Notes: a model not told the origin generated them from the sequence alone. A stretch of 64,000 nt of DNA from Helicoverpa zea (GCF_022581195.2 NC_061467.1:9610001-9674000); one strand, 5' to 3'; counted from the first letter of the stretch, positions 49,001 to 54,075 are shown. Program-made: numbers and translations.

Positions 49001-51410
49001 TGAGAAGTTCAAATAGTCAGTCGCTTCATGTAAAACATAGGTACTCAGCTGGTCCGAATTCAGCATAGTTTCAAAGGCCTATTTGAAATAAGACATTTTA
49101 CTTTGACTTTGCAAAGACTAGGCAGATGATGATAATGTAGGCTGTAGATGACAGCTAAATTTATGTTTTTAATCATCATAAACCAACAGACTTGCCAGGC
49201 ACGTTTTTTAGATATGTTTTTTAGCTTGATCCTTATGTATACGGCCGGCTTATCTCCACCAATGTTCACTGTACCAAGCTGAAACTGGTCGCTAAGAATA
49301 GATAGTCAATACGGGCCATTGTTTCGGGCACCTGATAAAGGCCTTATTTTGGGACCTCAGGGAGATACAATAGACTTGGTGTAAGAGTAAATTATGATAA
49401 TAAATAAATAAATAAATAAATAATGTTATTTCATGTTGTTTATAATATCAGCTGTGTAAAATTGTGCTGTTAATAAGGTACTAATATTTGCGTGAAATTT
49501 AAGATGTTTTTCTAAATACCTGTGATAGAAAACAGTTTTTTTTTTGTTATTTGTCATTGCCATAAGGTCTTATAAATACACTGTACGGTGTACAGATTTA
49601 TTTTCTAGTTGAGATGATTGAGTTCAGATGAGGAAAATTACCTACCCCTCAGTATTAAAATAAATAAAATATTTTTTATATCCTTAACAACACAGAAGTT
49701 CGGATAATAAAAGACCAATCAATTGTGTTTATTATACCTAATATGTCAATAAAAACCAGAACCTAGGAGCAAAAACAAAAGAAAACCTATATAACTTTCG
49801 CAAGTCATAACTTACTGAGAGATGTTCCTGACACACTTCAGATTCAATCCGAAGATATTTATCCGATAATATTCGAAGATAAACGACTCGATTCCTTTCA
49901 TCGTATCCCGGGATTTGCGATCGTTTAATTTTTCATTCGGTTTGCTGTCATTTTTAGGGTTCCGTACCTAAATGTCTGTTTCGTTCAGTCGGCAGGCTCT
50001 CTTAAGAACAATGATAGTTGAAGTTCATGTAAGAGCTAGACTGTTGAAAGCTTAACAGATAATGTTTTTCTGTTACCTCCATACCACAAACTAGCTGTTT
50101 CTCTTCTACCCGTGTCCCGGGAAAAATTTCTTCCCGTATCCGGATATAATATAGCCCATGTCACCGGGTGACATTGAATTAAGTTTTGAAATTAGCTTCC
50201 GAGCCTTATGAAACGAATTAACATTAAAAAAATCCTCTTTAAAGAGCTTCTACACTACAAACTTTTAATTTTAATTACTGTACTCACGGAACTCATTGTG
50301 CGTCCAACTCACACTTGACCGGTTTTTTATTTGTATTTGGTCATATCTAACGGATAGATTTATCATGTTCCTGACAGTCCCATTTATAATAGTTTGGTTA
50401 GCGAAATACTGAAAATCTCTGTCATATGTTAGTGTCTGTTTAATTGATTAATGGTAGGTTTAGGATTTGAATTTGGGATTTTATTATATCGGAAAGTGGA
50501 AGGAAGAAATAAGTATATAGGCTAATATATGTTTACACTATGTAAGTTTTTGGTCCTTACAGCTGTTATAAGTTGTTATAAGGATATAACCAACAAAATA
50601 GCTATGTAAAGTACATAGATCTGTCTCTATGTAATGTCCATAGCTATGTAAGTTTCGCAAATGCCATATTTAAAGATAACATTGGTATGTTCCTAAGACA
50701 ACTAGATGTGATTAAATATTTTGTAGTTATCGTAAGCAACTATTTGATTTCAAAAACTGCTTCAAATTAGCGGGTTTCCAAAGATGTCACAAATATTAAA
50801 CTTTAAGGCTTATAAGCTTAGAAGTTCTTAATTAAATCTTAACGAAAAATAAAACTAAAGCTCGTTTCAGACACTATCAAAAATACCTTTTCAACAAATC
50901 ACAGAATCCCAGTCGAGATTATTTCTGTACCCGCGACATTTTCAATCCATAAGTTGGCGATATATTTTCATCGCTAAGAGCTGGGTCTATTTCTACTCGC
51001 CTATGTTTAGAAGAGTCTTCATAGCGATGCCAGTTGACCTCAAACTAGAATAGGCCGGGAAAGTTAAACCGTTTCTCCGAACTAACTTCTGTGGAGTGCT
51101 TTTTGTTTCAAATAAAGGTTTTTTTAGAAATAAGCCGAGTAGTTTTTAAATGGTATTTATTTATGAAAATTGATGGAAGAAGAAATTAATTCTTGGTACG
51201 ACAAAAAATATTCTTACGTCGAGATTCCACAAAATCGTTCGCGCACATATATCCACGACAAAAACGTACAAAGGTTAGGTACAATTTCGCTGATACTTTA
51301 GAAATGTTCCTACGCAATTTGTTACGATTTACCAGAGCGAGTAGACCAGAAGAAACATCTGTGTGTATCGCAGTCCCTACCCCATCTAGCAAGCCTTTTA
51401 CTAAGGAAGC
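6748..51410 (-). CDS. Multi-exon host gene: single-pass membrane protein (5' end not seen)
   Basis: Nine segments on the minus strand have AG/GT borders and matching codon phase at all eight junctions: 51218-51410, 47483-47559, 45257-45398, 34903-34995, 12399-12497, 9244-9352, 7994-8081, 7303-7401, 6748-7074. They give about 408 visible residues. Residues about 1-211 carry five N-x-S/T sequons (RNIS, ANDS, FNET, RNQS, VNAS) and two furin-type sites (RAKR, RARR). Residues about 212-231 (EALIVAFVLLLWVAAIALFF) form one transmembrane segment. The tail is Ser/Arg/Pro-rich and ends T-N-V, a class I PDZ-ligand pattern. I do not recognise the family; the W-x-x-x-I-A-L-F-F end of the membrane segment recalls FNDC4/5 proteins only weakly. 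The last five exons are well supported. The three exons above 45 kb rest on splice signals and phase alone. Introns reach 22 kb and are full of mobile elements. Confidence 0.6.
7303..7401 (-). CDS. Cytoplasmic exon, cysteine-containing (33 codons)
   Basis: The acceptor is cactgctttgtacag and the donor CGGCAG|GTAAGG is an excellent match. It is exactly 99 bp, phase 0 at both ends. The peptide runs through SRGCVSYDCG and PSYQPCGYL to HRPRQ. It joins 7994-8081 upstream and 6748-7074 downstream without a phase change. Confidence 0.66.
7442..7618 (-). CDS. Possible alternative or terminal tail exon 2
   Basis: The frame is open from about 7684 down to 7442. The acceptor compatible with 7705-7748 is cgtgtcag at 7619; another acceptor (cttcctcttaatag) at 7685 would leave an impossible 20-nt intron after the previous exon. 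The donor is CTTG|GTAAGAAT. If that donor is not used, the frame closes one codon later (TGG TAA), giving a short tail ending in DLAW. The peptide is Lys/Asp/Asn/Thr-rich with one NIT sequon. Its phase does not fit 7303-7401 in that exon's preferred frame, and the intervening gap is only 40 nt. Confidence 0.4.
7705..7748 (-). CDS. Possible alternative tail exon 1
   Basis: The acceptor (aatacttttctattacag) is strong, the donor is GTAAG|GTATTT, and 14 codons are open starting in phase 0, so it can follow 7994-8081. It ends in phase 2 and fits 7442-7618. It is absent from the simplest chain, so it may be an alternatively used or decaying exon. Confidence 0.35.
7994..8081 (-). CDS. Cytoplasmic juxtamembrane exon
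   Basis: The acceptor is ttgatgttccttag and the donor CAC|GTGAGTGA. The 88-bp exon encodes MLEPYQPKF followed by a Gln/His-rich stretch and ends at a codon boundary. It is in frame with the membrane exon (AG|A). Because it ends in phase 0 it can splice either to 7303-7401 or to 7705-7748. Confidence 0.72.
8300..9243 (-). other. Intron without other features
   Basis: This lies between the membrane exon and its cytoplasmic neighbour. It is AT-rich with runs of T; I see no repeat copy I can name. Confidence 0.5.
9244..9352 (-). CDS. Transmembrane exon
   Basis: The acceptor is gttttctctcaccag and the donor ATCAG|GTGCGTC. The 109-bp exon encodes a 20-residue hydrophobic helix (EALIVAFVLLLWVAAIALFF) followed by NRWGKI-R, a basic stop-transfer motif that sets the cytoplasmic side. 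No signal-peptide features are present, so it acts as a type I-like membrane anchor if a signal peptide exists upstream. The final AG joins A of the next exon to make AGA. Confidence 0.78.
9684..9742 (+). repeat. SINE family A, 3' fragment
   Basis: It matches the end of the full copy at 48151-48538 (GAAGCCGACC...GGCGGATGATGATG). Confidence 0.6.
10537..10549 (+). repeat. Target-site duplication, left copy
   Basis: AGATTTCTCACAT is repeated exactly at 11345-11357 and brackets the insertion between them. Confidence 0.88.
10550..11344 (+). mobile_element. 5'-truncated non-LTR retrotransposon with zinc-knuckle and nuclease-like C-terminus
   Basis: A perfect 13-bp target-site duplication (10537-10549 and 11345-11357) and an AT-rich 3' UTR ending in AATATAATAAA show an insertion by target-primed reverse transcription, truncated at the 5' side. 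The insert is GC-richer than its flanks. The frame crossing the left junction is accidental, so the coding remnant begins at 10550 rather than at the ATG at 10348. Confidence 0.85.
10552..11253 (+). CDS. C-terminal fragment of a retrotransposon polyprotein (restriction-like endonuclease type?)
   Basis: The remnant is about 233 codons, intact to its stop. In order it shows SGLWLHAFPS and a FRLAVCLRLGA segment; a C-x-C-G-x7-H-x3-C cluster (CHCGEAVNSLGHHGLSC); an R-H-x3-N-D-V-I helix; then DGKRPDG, 17 residues, VWDATCVDT and SHL; and a conserved end with GNAASLLGT. The K-R-P-D...W-D-x-T layout after a Cys/His cluster resembles the PD-(D/E)XK restriction-like endonuclease of R2/R4-type elements. 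Similar uncharacterised proteins are, as I recall, widespread in insects and molluscs. The upstream reverse transcriptase is missing through 5' truncation. It lies inside an intron, on the strand opposite the host gene. Confidence 0.72.
   Translation, partial: ESGLWLHAFPSANIGTMFDDTTFRLAVCLRLGASCCTPHRCHCGEAVNSLGHHGLSCSRSAGRIPRHANINDVIRRTLVAVGVPAVLEPNGLARDDGKRPDGMSLFPWKMCRTLVWDATCVDTLAPSHLPRTACCVGFAASQAEDLKRRKYSSLIGNYMFEPFGVETLGPWGPSAHALVKEISKRLVDTSRDPRTGFYFAQRMSIAIQRGNAASLLGTLPSDSDEEQFFDAMY
11680..11765 (-). repeat. SINE family B tail, diverged
   Basis: It resembles the central part of the 17363-17622 copy (CCAGGTTT...TTCACCTTT...CCAATGG) with many differences. Confidence 0.4.
12082..12134 (-). 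repeat. SINE family A, 3' fragment
   Basis: TCATCATCTGCCTAGCCTTT followed by AACTATGTTGGG matches the family A 3' end in reverse. Confidence 0.6.
12399..12497 (-). CDS. Juxtamembrane extracellular exon
   Basis: The acceptor is gtaatgtttttgcag and the donor ATTG|GTGAGTAG. Of three frames only one is open, encoding 32 codons beginning WSGATGGPPAEVV, with one sequon (VNAS). Its end base G joins AT of the membrane exon to make GAT, and its first AA joins G of the exon at 34903 to make GAA. The sequence is GC-rich with runs of C and G, unlike its AT-rich surroundings, which fits coding sequence. Confidence 0.68.
13190..13428 (+). repeat. Lepidopteran RTE-tail-like dispersed repeat
   Basis: It shares ACCGGGATAAAATATAGCCT, the ...CCAACATTGAAAGAA segment and the TATATTCGTATAGTAT end with copies at 28140 and 34296. 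Non-coding. Confidence 0.6.
14130..14331. repeat. Diverged single unit of the 142-bp satellite
   Basis: It shows the same order of blocks as the array to the right (CAACTAG..., GTTAACTACAGCG, CTTGGCCAC..., GTTACAATGTAGTG, TCTACTGGGTGATCTATT) at clearly lower identity. Confidence 0.6.
14332..14557 (-). mobile_element. tRNA-related SINE, 5'-truncated
   Basis: Read on the minus strand it has a pol III B-box (GGGTTCGATTCCC, complement of 14542-14554) and ends in an (ATT)n tail at the left. The A-box half is missing. It separates the diverged satellite unit from the homogeneous array. Confidence 0.65.
14571..15533. repeat. 142-bp satellite array, about 6.8 units
   Basis: The repeat start GGGTGATCTA occurs at 14571, 14713, 14855, 14998, 15140, 15282 and 15424: spacing 142 bp, once 143. 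Units are nearly identical, with differences mainly in the G-run of CTACTGGG(n) and single substitutions. Each unit has a GC-rich core (CGCTCACCGGCGGAGATGCG). It is non-coding and ends abruptly at about 15533. Confidence 0.95.
15779..15922 (+). repeat. Dispersed repeat, CTAGCTGATCCC type
   Basis: It begins CTAGCTGATCCCGAACTTCG and ends TTTATTTATATAGAT, a familiar lepidopteran repeat with an RTE-like end. Confidence 0.6.
16338..16490 (+). repeat. RTE-tail-like dispersed repeat
   Basis: CCCGCGGCTTCACCCGAGTC followed by CCGTGGGAACTACTG; its middle is diverged. Confidence 0.6.
17068..17274 (+). repeat. RTE-tail-like dispersed repeat, near full
   Basis: It runs from CTAGCTTCTGCCAGCGGTGT to CTTTATAATATTAGTATAGA with an internal (CAAA)n. 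Confidence 0.7.
17363..17622 (-). mobile_element. SINE family B (tRNA head plus second tail)
   Basis: A 12-bp duplication TTTGTCTAGACA flanks it (17351-17362 and 17623-17634). On the minus strand it has B-box GGTTCGAATCC, a central module, and a tail with GGAAACCTGG and GCCCAGCAGTGGGACGATAA. The 5' truncation lies inside the tRNA head. About 72 nt of head and centre are identical to the family A copy at 48.4 kb, but the tails differ. Confidence 0.85.
18888..18950 (+). repeat. SINE family A, 3' fragment
   Basis: GGAAGCCGACCCCAACATAG...CGGAGGATGATGATGATG. Confidence 0.7.
19242..19653. mobile_element. GC-rich palindromic MITE, Harbinger-like (TAA target)
   Basis: Ends GGGTGCGTCCACATCTGGCG and its complement are inverted repeats extending about 75 bp with few mismatches. 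TAA flanks both sides (19239-19241 and 19654-19656), as for PIF/Harbinger TWA sites. The 412-bp body is dense in CGCG and GCGC. Arg/Ala-rich frames in it are artefacts of this composition. Confidence 0.78.
20410..20666 (+). repeat. SINE family A, 5'-truncated diverged copy
   Basis: From CATGTTTCGGAAGACACGTT to the 3' end, with family A blocks GTTACGGGTAATCAGAAGCC and GGGTAACTGGGTTGAGGA. Confidence 0.75.
21290..21352 (-). repeat. SINE family B tail fragment
   Basis: GTCGTTTTATTGCCACACTG...AGGCCTCTTC is the family B 3' end in reverse. Confidence 0.5.
21820..22429 (+). mobile_element. R1-like non-LTR retrotransposon, 5'-truncated
   Basis: A perfect 15-bp duplication AAGGCAGAAGTCCTT (21805-21819 and 22430-22444) brackets it. 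The GC-rich insert holds the last codons of the polyprotein and a 3' UTR (GGTACATAAAAGGCCTACGA...GTCAGTAAGAGTCTGACACC) shared with 61321-61499 and, diverged, with 39250-39390. Confidence 0.85.
21822..22136 (+). CDS. C-terminal end of R1-like reverse-transcriptase polyprotein
   Basis: The frame is open from the 5' truncation point to a TGA at 22134-22136, about 104 codons. It contains CQHC and a following DHT, the Cys/His cluster that closes R1/TRAS/SART-type ORF2. The expected fourth ligand before P-A-W is tyrosine (QEYPAW) instead of cysteine. W-D-A-V-x-x-F-C and a Lys/Glu/Arg-rich end follow. It cannot be functional because the endonuclease and polymerase parts are absent. Confidence 0.7.
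   Translation, partial: EEAPGCQHCADSPEDTVDHTVQEYPAWEEHRRVLVEALGGGDLSCPALVQAMVRGEREWDAVASFCEAVIAQLEKEAAERQRVRTSHPGRRAGPGRPRAPGVAR
23068..23165 (-). repeat. RTE-tail-like repeat fragment
   Basis: Reverse of the ...TTCAAATCGG...GTTCCTGAGAT...AGCTTTATAAT end. Confidence 0.5.
23606..23800 (+). repeat. SINE family A, internal-to-3' copy
   Basis: Contains GATACGGGTAGTCAGAACCC and GTAAAGCACTGGTACTCAGC. Confidence 0.7.
24046..24310 (+). repeat. RTE-tail-like repeat interrupted by unrelated sequence
   Basis: CATCCCGTGGGACCTTC at the left and AAATGGACCATCTATCACTG...GTAGTTCCTGAGATT at the right, with about 100 bp between them. Confidence 0.45.
24600..27075. other. Intron sequence without a supported gene
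   Basis: AT-rich, with poly-T runs and a weak hairpin at 26250-26292. I see no exon-like segment and no repeat I can name with confidence. Confidence 0.45.
27076..27235 (-). repeat. SINE family A fragment
   Basis: Reverse copy: CTGACCTCCACAACCCCGGG...CTACAGTTTATCGTGC. Confidence 0.65.
27270..27484. mobile_element. MITE family 3, copy 1 (215 bp)
   Basis: The inverted ends are TAGTTATCGGCACGAATCTT GAGCTCTGACCT and the complement, with TA on both sides (27268-27269 and 27485-27486). The core is GC-rich. A second copy lies at 36417-36551. Confidence 0.75.
28140..28297 (+). repeat. RTE-tail-like dispersed repeat
   Basis: GGGATAAAATATAGCCTCTG...TATAATATTAGTCTGGA. Confidence 0.65.
28363..29036 (-). 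mobile_element. RTE-like non-LTR retrotransposon, 5'-truncated
   Basis: An 11-bp duplication TTAGAATTTAT flanks it (28352-28362 and 29037-29047). On the minus strand the coding sequence runs to a stop and directly into a (TGATGA)n tail. No stop or frameshift is seen in 215 codons, so the insertion is young. Confidence 0.87.
28374..29021 (-). CDS. C-terminal part of RTE-like reverse transcriptase polyprotein
   Basis: 215 codons starting at an internal ATG and in frame to the truncation point. Recognised family blocks are YVYLGQTLQL, RRIQLGWAAFGKLR, FNQCVLPVMTYGAETW, ISLRDRIRNEVIR, KLKWQWAGLISRR, GKRSVGRPQARWSDDLR and AYVQQWTAIG. These form the thumb and C-terminal region after the polymerase domain; the catalytic endonuclease and polymerase are absent. 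It lies within an intron of the host gene, on the same strand. Confidence 0.88.
   Translation of the reverse strand: MFNEHVLPEPIAIHGAVLEVVRKYVYLGQTLQLGRNNFEDEVNRRIQLGWAAFGKLRRVLTSSIPQCLKKKVFNQCVLPVMTYGAETWTLSVRLVHKFKVAQRAMERAMLGISLRDRIRNEVIRQRTKVIDIAHRISKLKWQWAGLISRRTDNRWGKRVLEWRPRLGKRSVGRPQARWSDDLRKSAGRSWMREAENRSQWRALGEAYVQQWTAIG
29048..30600. other. Intron sequence without a supported gene
   Basis: AT-rich; nothing recognised. Confidence 0.45.
30604..30790 (+). repeat. SINE family C, partial copy
   Basis: It matches the middle of 44804-45185: GGTCCTGCGCCTGATCT and TCTGCGCAAATGCTTGTG. Confidence 0.7.
30800..32498. other. Intron sequence without a supported gene
   Basis: No convincing coding or repeat signal; the frames here are short and lack splice borders. 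Confidence 0.4.
32500..32692 (+). repeat. SINE family A, diverged copy
   Basis: Order of blocks is conserved (CATTTGAACATCTGTGGCAG... to GACTGGAAGCCGATCCCAA). Confidence 0.65.
34296..34499 (+). repeat. RTE-tail-like dispersed repeat, full
   Basis: TTTCCCGCGGTTTCACCCGC through (CAAA)n to CTTTATAATATTAGTATAGA. Confidence 0.75.
34500..34680 (+). repeat. Dispersed repeat, GCTTCGCCCGCG type
   Basis: CTCGCGGCTTCGCCCGCGTG to TTCACATTTAAATATTATTA; placed directly after the preceding repeat. The reverse copy is at 38537-38722. Confidence 0.7.
34903..34995 (-). CDS. Exon encoding a basic stalk with furin-type sites
   Basis: The acceptor (aattttgttcccag) and the donor ATCG|GTAAGTAC are both strong. 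The 93-bp segment encodes 30 whole codons with 12 Lys/Arg, including RAKR and RARR, both of which match the R-x-K/R-R proprotein-convertase pattern. It starts and ends in phase 1, matching the exons at 45257 and 12497. Since the membrane exon lies downstream, these sites would be extracellular. A 22-kb intron follows it. Confidence 0.62.
35272..35397 (-). repeat. RTE-tail-like repeat
   Basis: Reverse copy ending CGCGGGTGAAACTGCGGGAA. Confidence 0.65.
35922..36056 (-). repeat. RTE-tail-like repeat, diverged
   Basis: GCTGAGGAGTTGGTTTACTT...AATAATTCCCACGG. Confidence 0.5.
36417..36551. mobile_element. MITE family 3, copy 2 (135 bp)
   Basis: Inverted ends TAGTTATCGGCACGGATATT and complement, flanked by TA at 36415-36416 and 36552-36553. 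Shorter core than copy 1. Confidence 0.78.
36560..37558. other. Intron sequence without a supported gene
   Basis: No recognised repeat or splice-bordered frame. Confidence 0.4.
37560..37715 (-). repeat. SINE family B tail, diverged
   Basis: CCACGCTCGCTCAAGGTGGA and AAGTCTAGGTTTCCTCAA match family B in reverse. Confidence 0.55.
38537..38722 (-). repeat. Dispersed repeat, GCTTCGCCCGCG type
   Basis: TATATTATAAATGTGAAAGT to CGGGCGAAGCCGCTGGCAGA. Confidence 0.75.
39150..39390 (+). repeat. Diverged repeat with R1-like 3' UTR similarity
   Basis: AGAAGAACTGGCAAGAAAGT at the left; GGGGCTGCGGGATTGTTCGA and a CTGACACTCTTACCC stretch match the UTR of the 21820 and 61321 elements. Confidence 0.5.
39999..40068 (+). 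repeat. Dispersed repeat module (CTGATTTATGAGCCC)
   Basis: The same module occurs at 43089-43104 and 43432-43490 (CAAACTATCGGCCGACTAAA). Confidence 0.6.
40353..40575. mobile_element. GC-rich palindromic MITE
   Basis: Imperfect 27-bp inverted ends (AAAGGCGCGGGCCCACCGCG and complement). I could not define a target duplication. Confidence 0.55.
41581..42261. mobile_element. Non-autonomous inverted-repeat element, 681 bp
   Basis: Ends AAAGGAGATGGCCAAA and AAAAACCCAGA(A/G)TCGACA are inverted at both sides, with about 13 extra bases in the left arm. No coding capacity. No clear target duplication. Confidence 0.55.
42868..43075 (-). repeat. SINE family A copy
   Basis: Reverse orientation, GAGCCTTTTAAAAGCTATGT...GTACCGACTGCCAAGGAATG. 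Confidence 0.75.
43105..43431 (+). mobile_element. SINE family A, 5'-truncated, split by a MITE
   Basis: A 16-bp duplication ACTGATTTAT(G/A)AGCCC (43089-43104 and 43432-43447, one mismatch) flanks it. The SINE reads GGTTGAGGGGGTCAT...AATCCGGTTA, then the MITE, then TTAGACTGAAAGCCGACC to GATGATG. Confidence 0.85.
43169..43379. mobile_element. Foldback MITE, Harbinger-like (TTA target), 211 bp
   Basis: Ends CGGCCGGTTCACACATGT and complement; TTA on both sides (43166-43168 and 43380-43382) duplicates the SINE's own GGTTAGACTG. The inner arms contain a perfect inverted repeat of about 46 bp around TTTTATCGTGTACG, so most of the element can form one hairpin. Confidence 0.88.
43750..43868 (+). repeat. 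RTE-tail-like repeat, 3' part
   Basis: AGTGGGCTATCTTACACAGA...TTCAGCTTAACAATATT. Confidence 0.5.
44804..45185 (+). mobile_element. SINE family C, full length
   Basis: The tRNA-like head has A-box TGGTCTAGCTG and B-box GGTTCGATTCC; the body contains GGTCCTGCGCCTGATCTCTC and the element ends in (CATCAT)n. An 8-bp repeat ATGTATTT lies at both sides (44796-44803 and 45186-45193). The tail type matches that of the RTE-like element at 28363, which probably supplies its reverse transcriptase. Confidence 0.82.
45257..45398 (-). CDS. Putative ectodomain exon (47 codons + 1 nt)
   Basis: The donor CTC|GTAAGTGT is near-consensus. The acceptor (ttagggag|CAATCATT) gives the phase 0 required by the preceding exon, but its pyrimidine tract is weak. 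The final single C joins CT of the next exon to give CCT. The peptide has two sequons (FNET, RNQS) and a basic end (LRRLRKS). An internal alternative acceptor (tttttctacaag) would leave only 26 nt in the wrong phase, so I did not prefer it. A SINE ends about 70 bp away, at 45185. Confidence 0.45.
45532..45690 (+). repeat. RTE-tail-like repeat, diverged
   Basis: TTAGCTTCTGTATACGGTTT TACCCGCGTC...AAAGAGTAACAAGCATCC. Confidence 0.55.
46440..46828. mobile_element. MITE with GGGGCCCGATTCTC ends, 389 bp
   Basis: Inverted termini GGGGCCCGATTCTC at 46440 and its complement ending 46828. The body has repeated CAATCG/CGATTG motifs. No target duplication is evident. Confidence 0.68.
47483..47559 (-). 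CDS. Putative ectodomain exon (25 codons)
   Basis: The acceptor (tatatatacaag) follows a TA microsatellite and the donor is TTG|GTACGTAA. The segment begins with 2 nt of a split codon and ends in phase 0; it is the only open frame. The peptide begins VDLHPCHIQGG and carries the sequon NDS. Phases match the exons at 51218 and 45398. The acceptor is atypical because the usual pyrimidine tract is replaced by alternating TA. Confidence 0.45.
47564..47584 (+). repeat. (TA)n microsatellite beside a splice acceptor
   Basis: About ten TA units, placed immediately upstream (minus strand) of the acceptor of exon 47483-47559. Confidence 0.9.
48151..48538 (-). mobile_element. SINE family A, full-length reference copy
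   Basis: A 14-bp duplication ATCTACTACATATT flanks it (48137-48150 and 48539-48552). On the minus strand the tRNA head has A-box TGGCCTAGTGG and B-box GGTTCGATTCC; then a central module (TACTTTCTAAGTATATCTTA), and a tail CGTTACGGGTAGTCAGAAGC...GGTACTCAGCTGAATCCGG...GGAGGATGATGAA. It is the most complete of about fourteen family A copies here. Confidence 0.92.
48925..49080 (+). repeat. SINE family A, diverged copy
   Basis: GCAGTCGTAAGGACGCCAGA...GGTACTCAGCTGGTCCG. Confidence 0.6.
49399..49422 (+). repeat. (AAAT)n microsatellite
   Basis: About six units of AAAT. Confidence 0.9.
49957..50330 (+). repeat. Dispersed repeat with GGGTTCCGTACC start
   Basis: GGGTTCCGTACCTAAATGTC at the left and CCAACTCACACTTGACCGGT at the right are the two ends of a repeat known in many insects; the middle is replaced, and part of it is an RTE-tail-like copy at 50088-50220. 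Confidence 0.5.
51218..51410 (-). CDS. Putative ectodomain exon (64 codons + 1 nt)
   Basis: The upstream border is a pyrimidine-rich acceptor (ttaccttttag) and the downstream border is a donor GAC|GTAAGAAT. One frame is open for the whole 193 bp, starts in phase 0 and ends with a single C. That C joins the CT of the exon at 47559 to make CCT. The peptide holds one sequon (RNIS) and two cysteines (FCRGYMC). This is the most 5' exon I could find; an upstream exon ending in phase 0 is needed and was not seen. Confidence 0.42.
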
Positions 51411-52204
51411 CTAAAAGGTAAATAGTGTTACTTTTGAATTTTATTACACGTTCAAGATATTTCGAAGTCAAATGATTTAAATAAAACCCATAATTCAAGC
51501 TGTATTTTAATGGGTGATATTGGATTCCTAGACGCCTAAATATTTCCATATGAAACCTAAAAACAATATGACCTTGACCTGTCTATTGATTCAGCCGAAT
51601 ATTGATATATTACACGTCCAATGACATACGTAGGTACAATCTAAATATTAAAATAGTTACGTTTCTAATCCAATAAATTTTGACATTTAGTCATCCTTTA
51701 TAATGAATACCGTCACGCAAGTATCAAATCATATATAGGTACCTAATTGCAACTAACTTTCTAAGGTTGCTAAGGTTTAGGAAAATATATGAAATGTAAT
51801 CTATGTAGTTGAAATTTAGGAAGTACGAAACACTTTATAGACAGAAAGACGTCAGTCTTTCTTAGTTTGGTCTAAAAAACTTTATTTTCTTTATTTATTT
51901 GAGTTCAGTTAACTGTTATTCTTATAGGTAAATAACTCATAATAAACATTCGAATAAGTTATAATGACAAGAAACAAAAATAAAAACAATATCCAACAGG
52001 TTTCAAAACTACAATAATAAAACACAAGTTGTCTCATTTCGCCATTCTTTCACTTCATATGATGGCCAAAACATTCCCAACATAGATAACGTAAAGGGTA
52101 AAACACACTGCCTAGCTCGACACTCCTGTCGCGTGCCTGTTTTCTCAAGGGTTGGCTTAAACTGAATAAACAAATGCCCATTCTACCTATAGATAAATAT
52201 GCCC

Positions 52205-52432
52205 ATCGCATGATTTTATATAGAAGTAACGTTTTCACACTACTTCCCGTACCCGGGTGAATATATAGTTTTTGTTACTCGAGAATAGTGTATTTTTACA
52301 ACGGTGAAAGAATTGCCAAATCTGCTCAGTATTTTCGGAGCCTAAAGGCTTTTTAAGGGATTGTTTCTTAAAAGGTAAAATCACACAAACAAACGAAAGA
52401 AAAATCCTGTCTTTAATATTCGTATAGACAGC
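52205..52432 (+). repeat. RTE-tail-like repeat
   Basis: CACTACTTCCCGTACCCGGG...TTTAATATTCGTATAGAC. Confidence 0.6.
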
Positions 52433-52904
52433 ATGATGTATGTTCATATTAGATCGTACCGTGGTAGTGTGACGTACCCAACCAAAGTTGGGTAAAGTAA
52501 CAAAAAGCGAAATCAACACAGGCGTGGTTTGTTTGTTGTTACTTTGGGGACAGGCGTAAAGGCTTGGTTAACTGTATTTAGGACTAAATATTACCCTAGA
52601 TTGATACGGTACGAACAATAAACAAAAAGGAAGAGATCCATTGTAATTGCCATGTAAATTATCAATTGTTAGACAATCTTACCTCAATTTATGTTAATCG
52701 AGCTGGTATTCAACAGGGATTGTAAAGCATTCGCATTTGAAATAAGAATAATCGCTTGTCATTTGTTATCATAGCTAGTTTTGTATTAGATTATAGGTAA
52801 TTTAAGTTATACATCCACTCCATGCAGAGCACAATAGCCCATTCTCATACAAAGGAAAAATCAGTGTTAATCACAGGAATCAGTATGTGTCAATTTATGA
52901 TTTT

Positions 52905-53035
52905 AATTCCAGACAATTTTTTTTCACCTTTCTTCAGTAATTGGTGTCGATATTATTATAAAGTCTGTCCTTACTGTATTTTTTAATCTCTTTGCTATAT
53001 GAGAGGAGGCCCTGCAGTAGGACAATAAAAAAGCA
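52905..53035. repeat. SINE family B pieces in opposite orientations
   Basis: TTTCACCTTTCTTCAGTAATTGG (minus) and GAGAGGAGGCCCTGCAGTAG (plus) lie within 130 bp. Confidence 0.5.
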
Positions 53036-53937
53036 AATAATTATGACCCAAAAGCTATTGGTTAGATACTTTGCTATCCATTTTCAACATGGAAAGGATT
53101 GCTGCATAAAGTGACCCTGGCCTGCTTATCCAAGTTTATATAAAAGTACGGACAAACGCCTTCCGGATGATGTAATATATGGGACGTTTCTCTCATAAAC
53201 GAATTCACTGCATTCCTTACTGGCTTTTGAAGGTCAATGCGTATGAATGTTTGTTAAATTAAATAAATTAAAATGCTTGCTTTGTATGAGAAAAGAAGTG
53301 ACTTATCATTGGGAGATAATAACCAAGCTGTAAATGTGATGTAATGTGGATTTTAAAATAAAACTTTTTGAAAAGTTATTCCTTTGTTGTCTTTTGGTGA
53401 AAACCTCGGAAATACAATTTTTGATTCATTTTTTAAATCGCGTCTTTAGGAAGGAAACGTCACATCGCAATTTTTTCTCTTTCCTCCACAATTTTTTTTT
53501 ATTTTAACGAGCTTTTCAGTCTAATGCATCAGTGTCAAAAATATGCTTAAGTACAAGCTCTTGTTAAGTGACTTTACAGAAGAACTACTCACTCTGAAGT
53601 TAATTAATAGTGATTGCACACCAATCAAAATATATTTACAAGCAAAACGTATTTGATGAAAACTATCTCGCGGTCGTCGCTCTACAAAAAGAATGCATCT
53701 GCATATCCTTGCAATATGCATTGGAATAAGTTACCGTTTTCCAATCTCGTTTATATTGGAAAATGCAGCTTATTAACAATATTTTACTCAGAACGACTGC
53801 CTATCTCATTTCCACAAGCGCTTTGCTTGGTAACATGATAGCGCTTGGTAACACTGGTTTCAGAATTTGAATCTTATAAATAATCGCTATGATTTAAGCC
53901 CTAAGGAGCATAGTGCGTCAAGGAGGAATTTATATTT

Positions 53938-54075
53938 TAATTAGCTGTTTCCCACGATTTTACCTGCATCCCGGAGGAACTTTTTTCCGTACCCGTATTT
54001 AATATAGCCTAAGTTAATTGGGAGAAGTTTATCTCTCCAAAACTGAAAGAATTTTTCGAATCGGTCATCAACGGA
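53938..54075 (+). repeat. RTE-tail-like repeat, 5' part
   Basis: TTAGCTGTTTCCCACGATTT TACCTGCATCCCGGAGGAAC. Confidence 0.6.
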
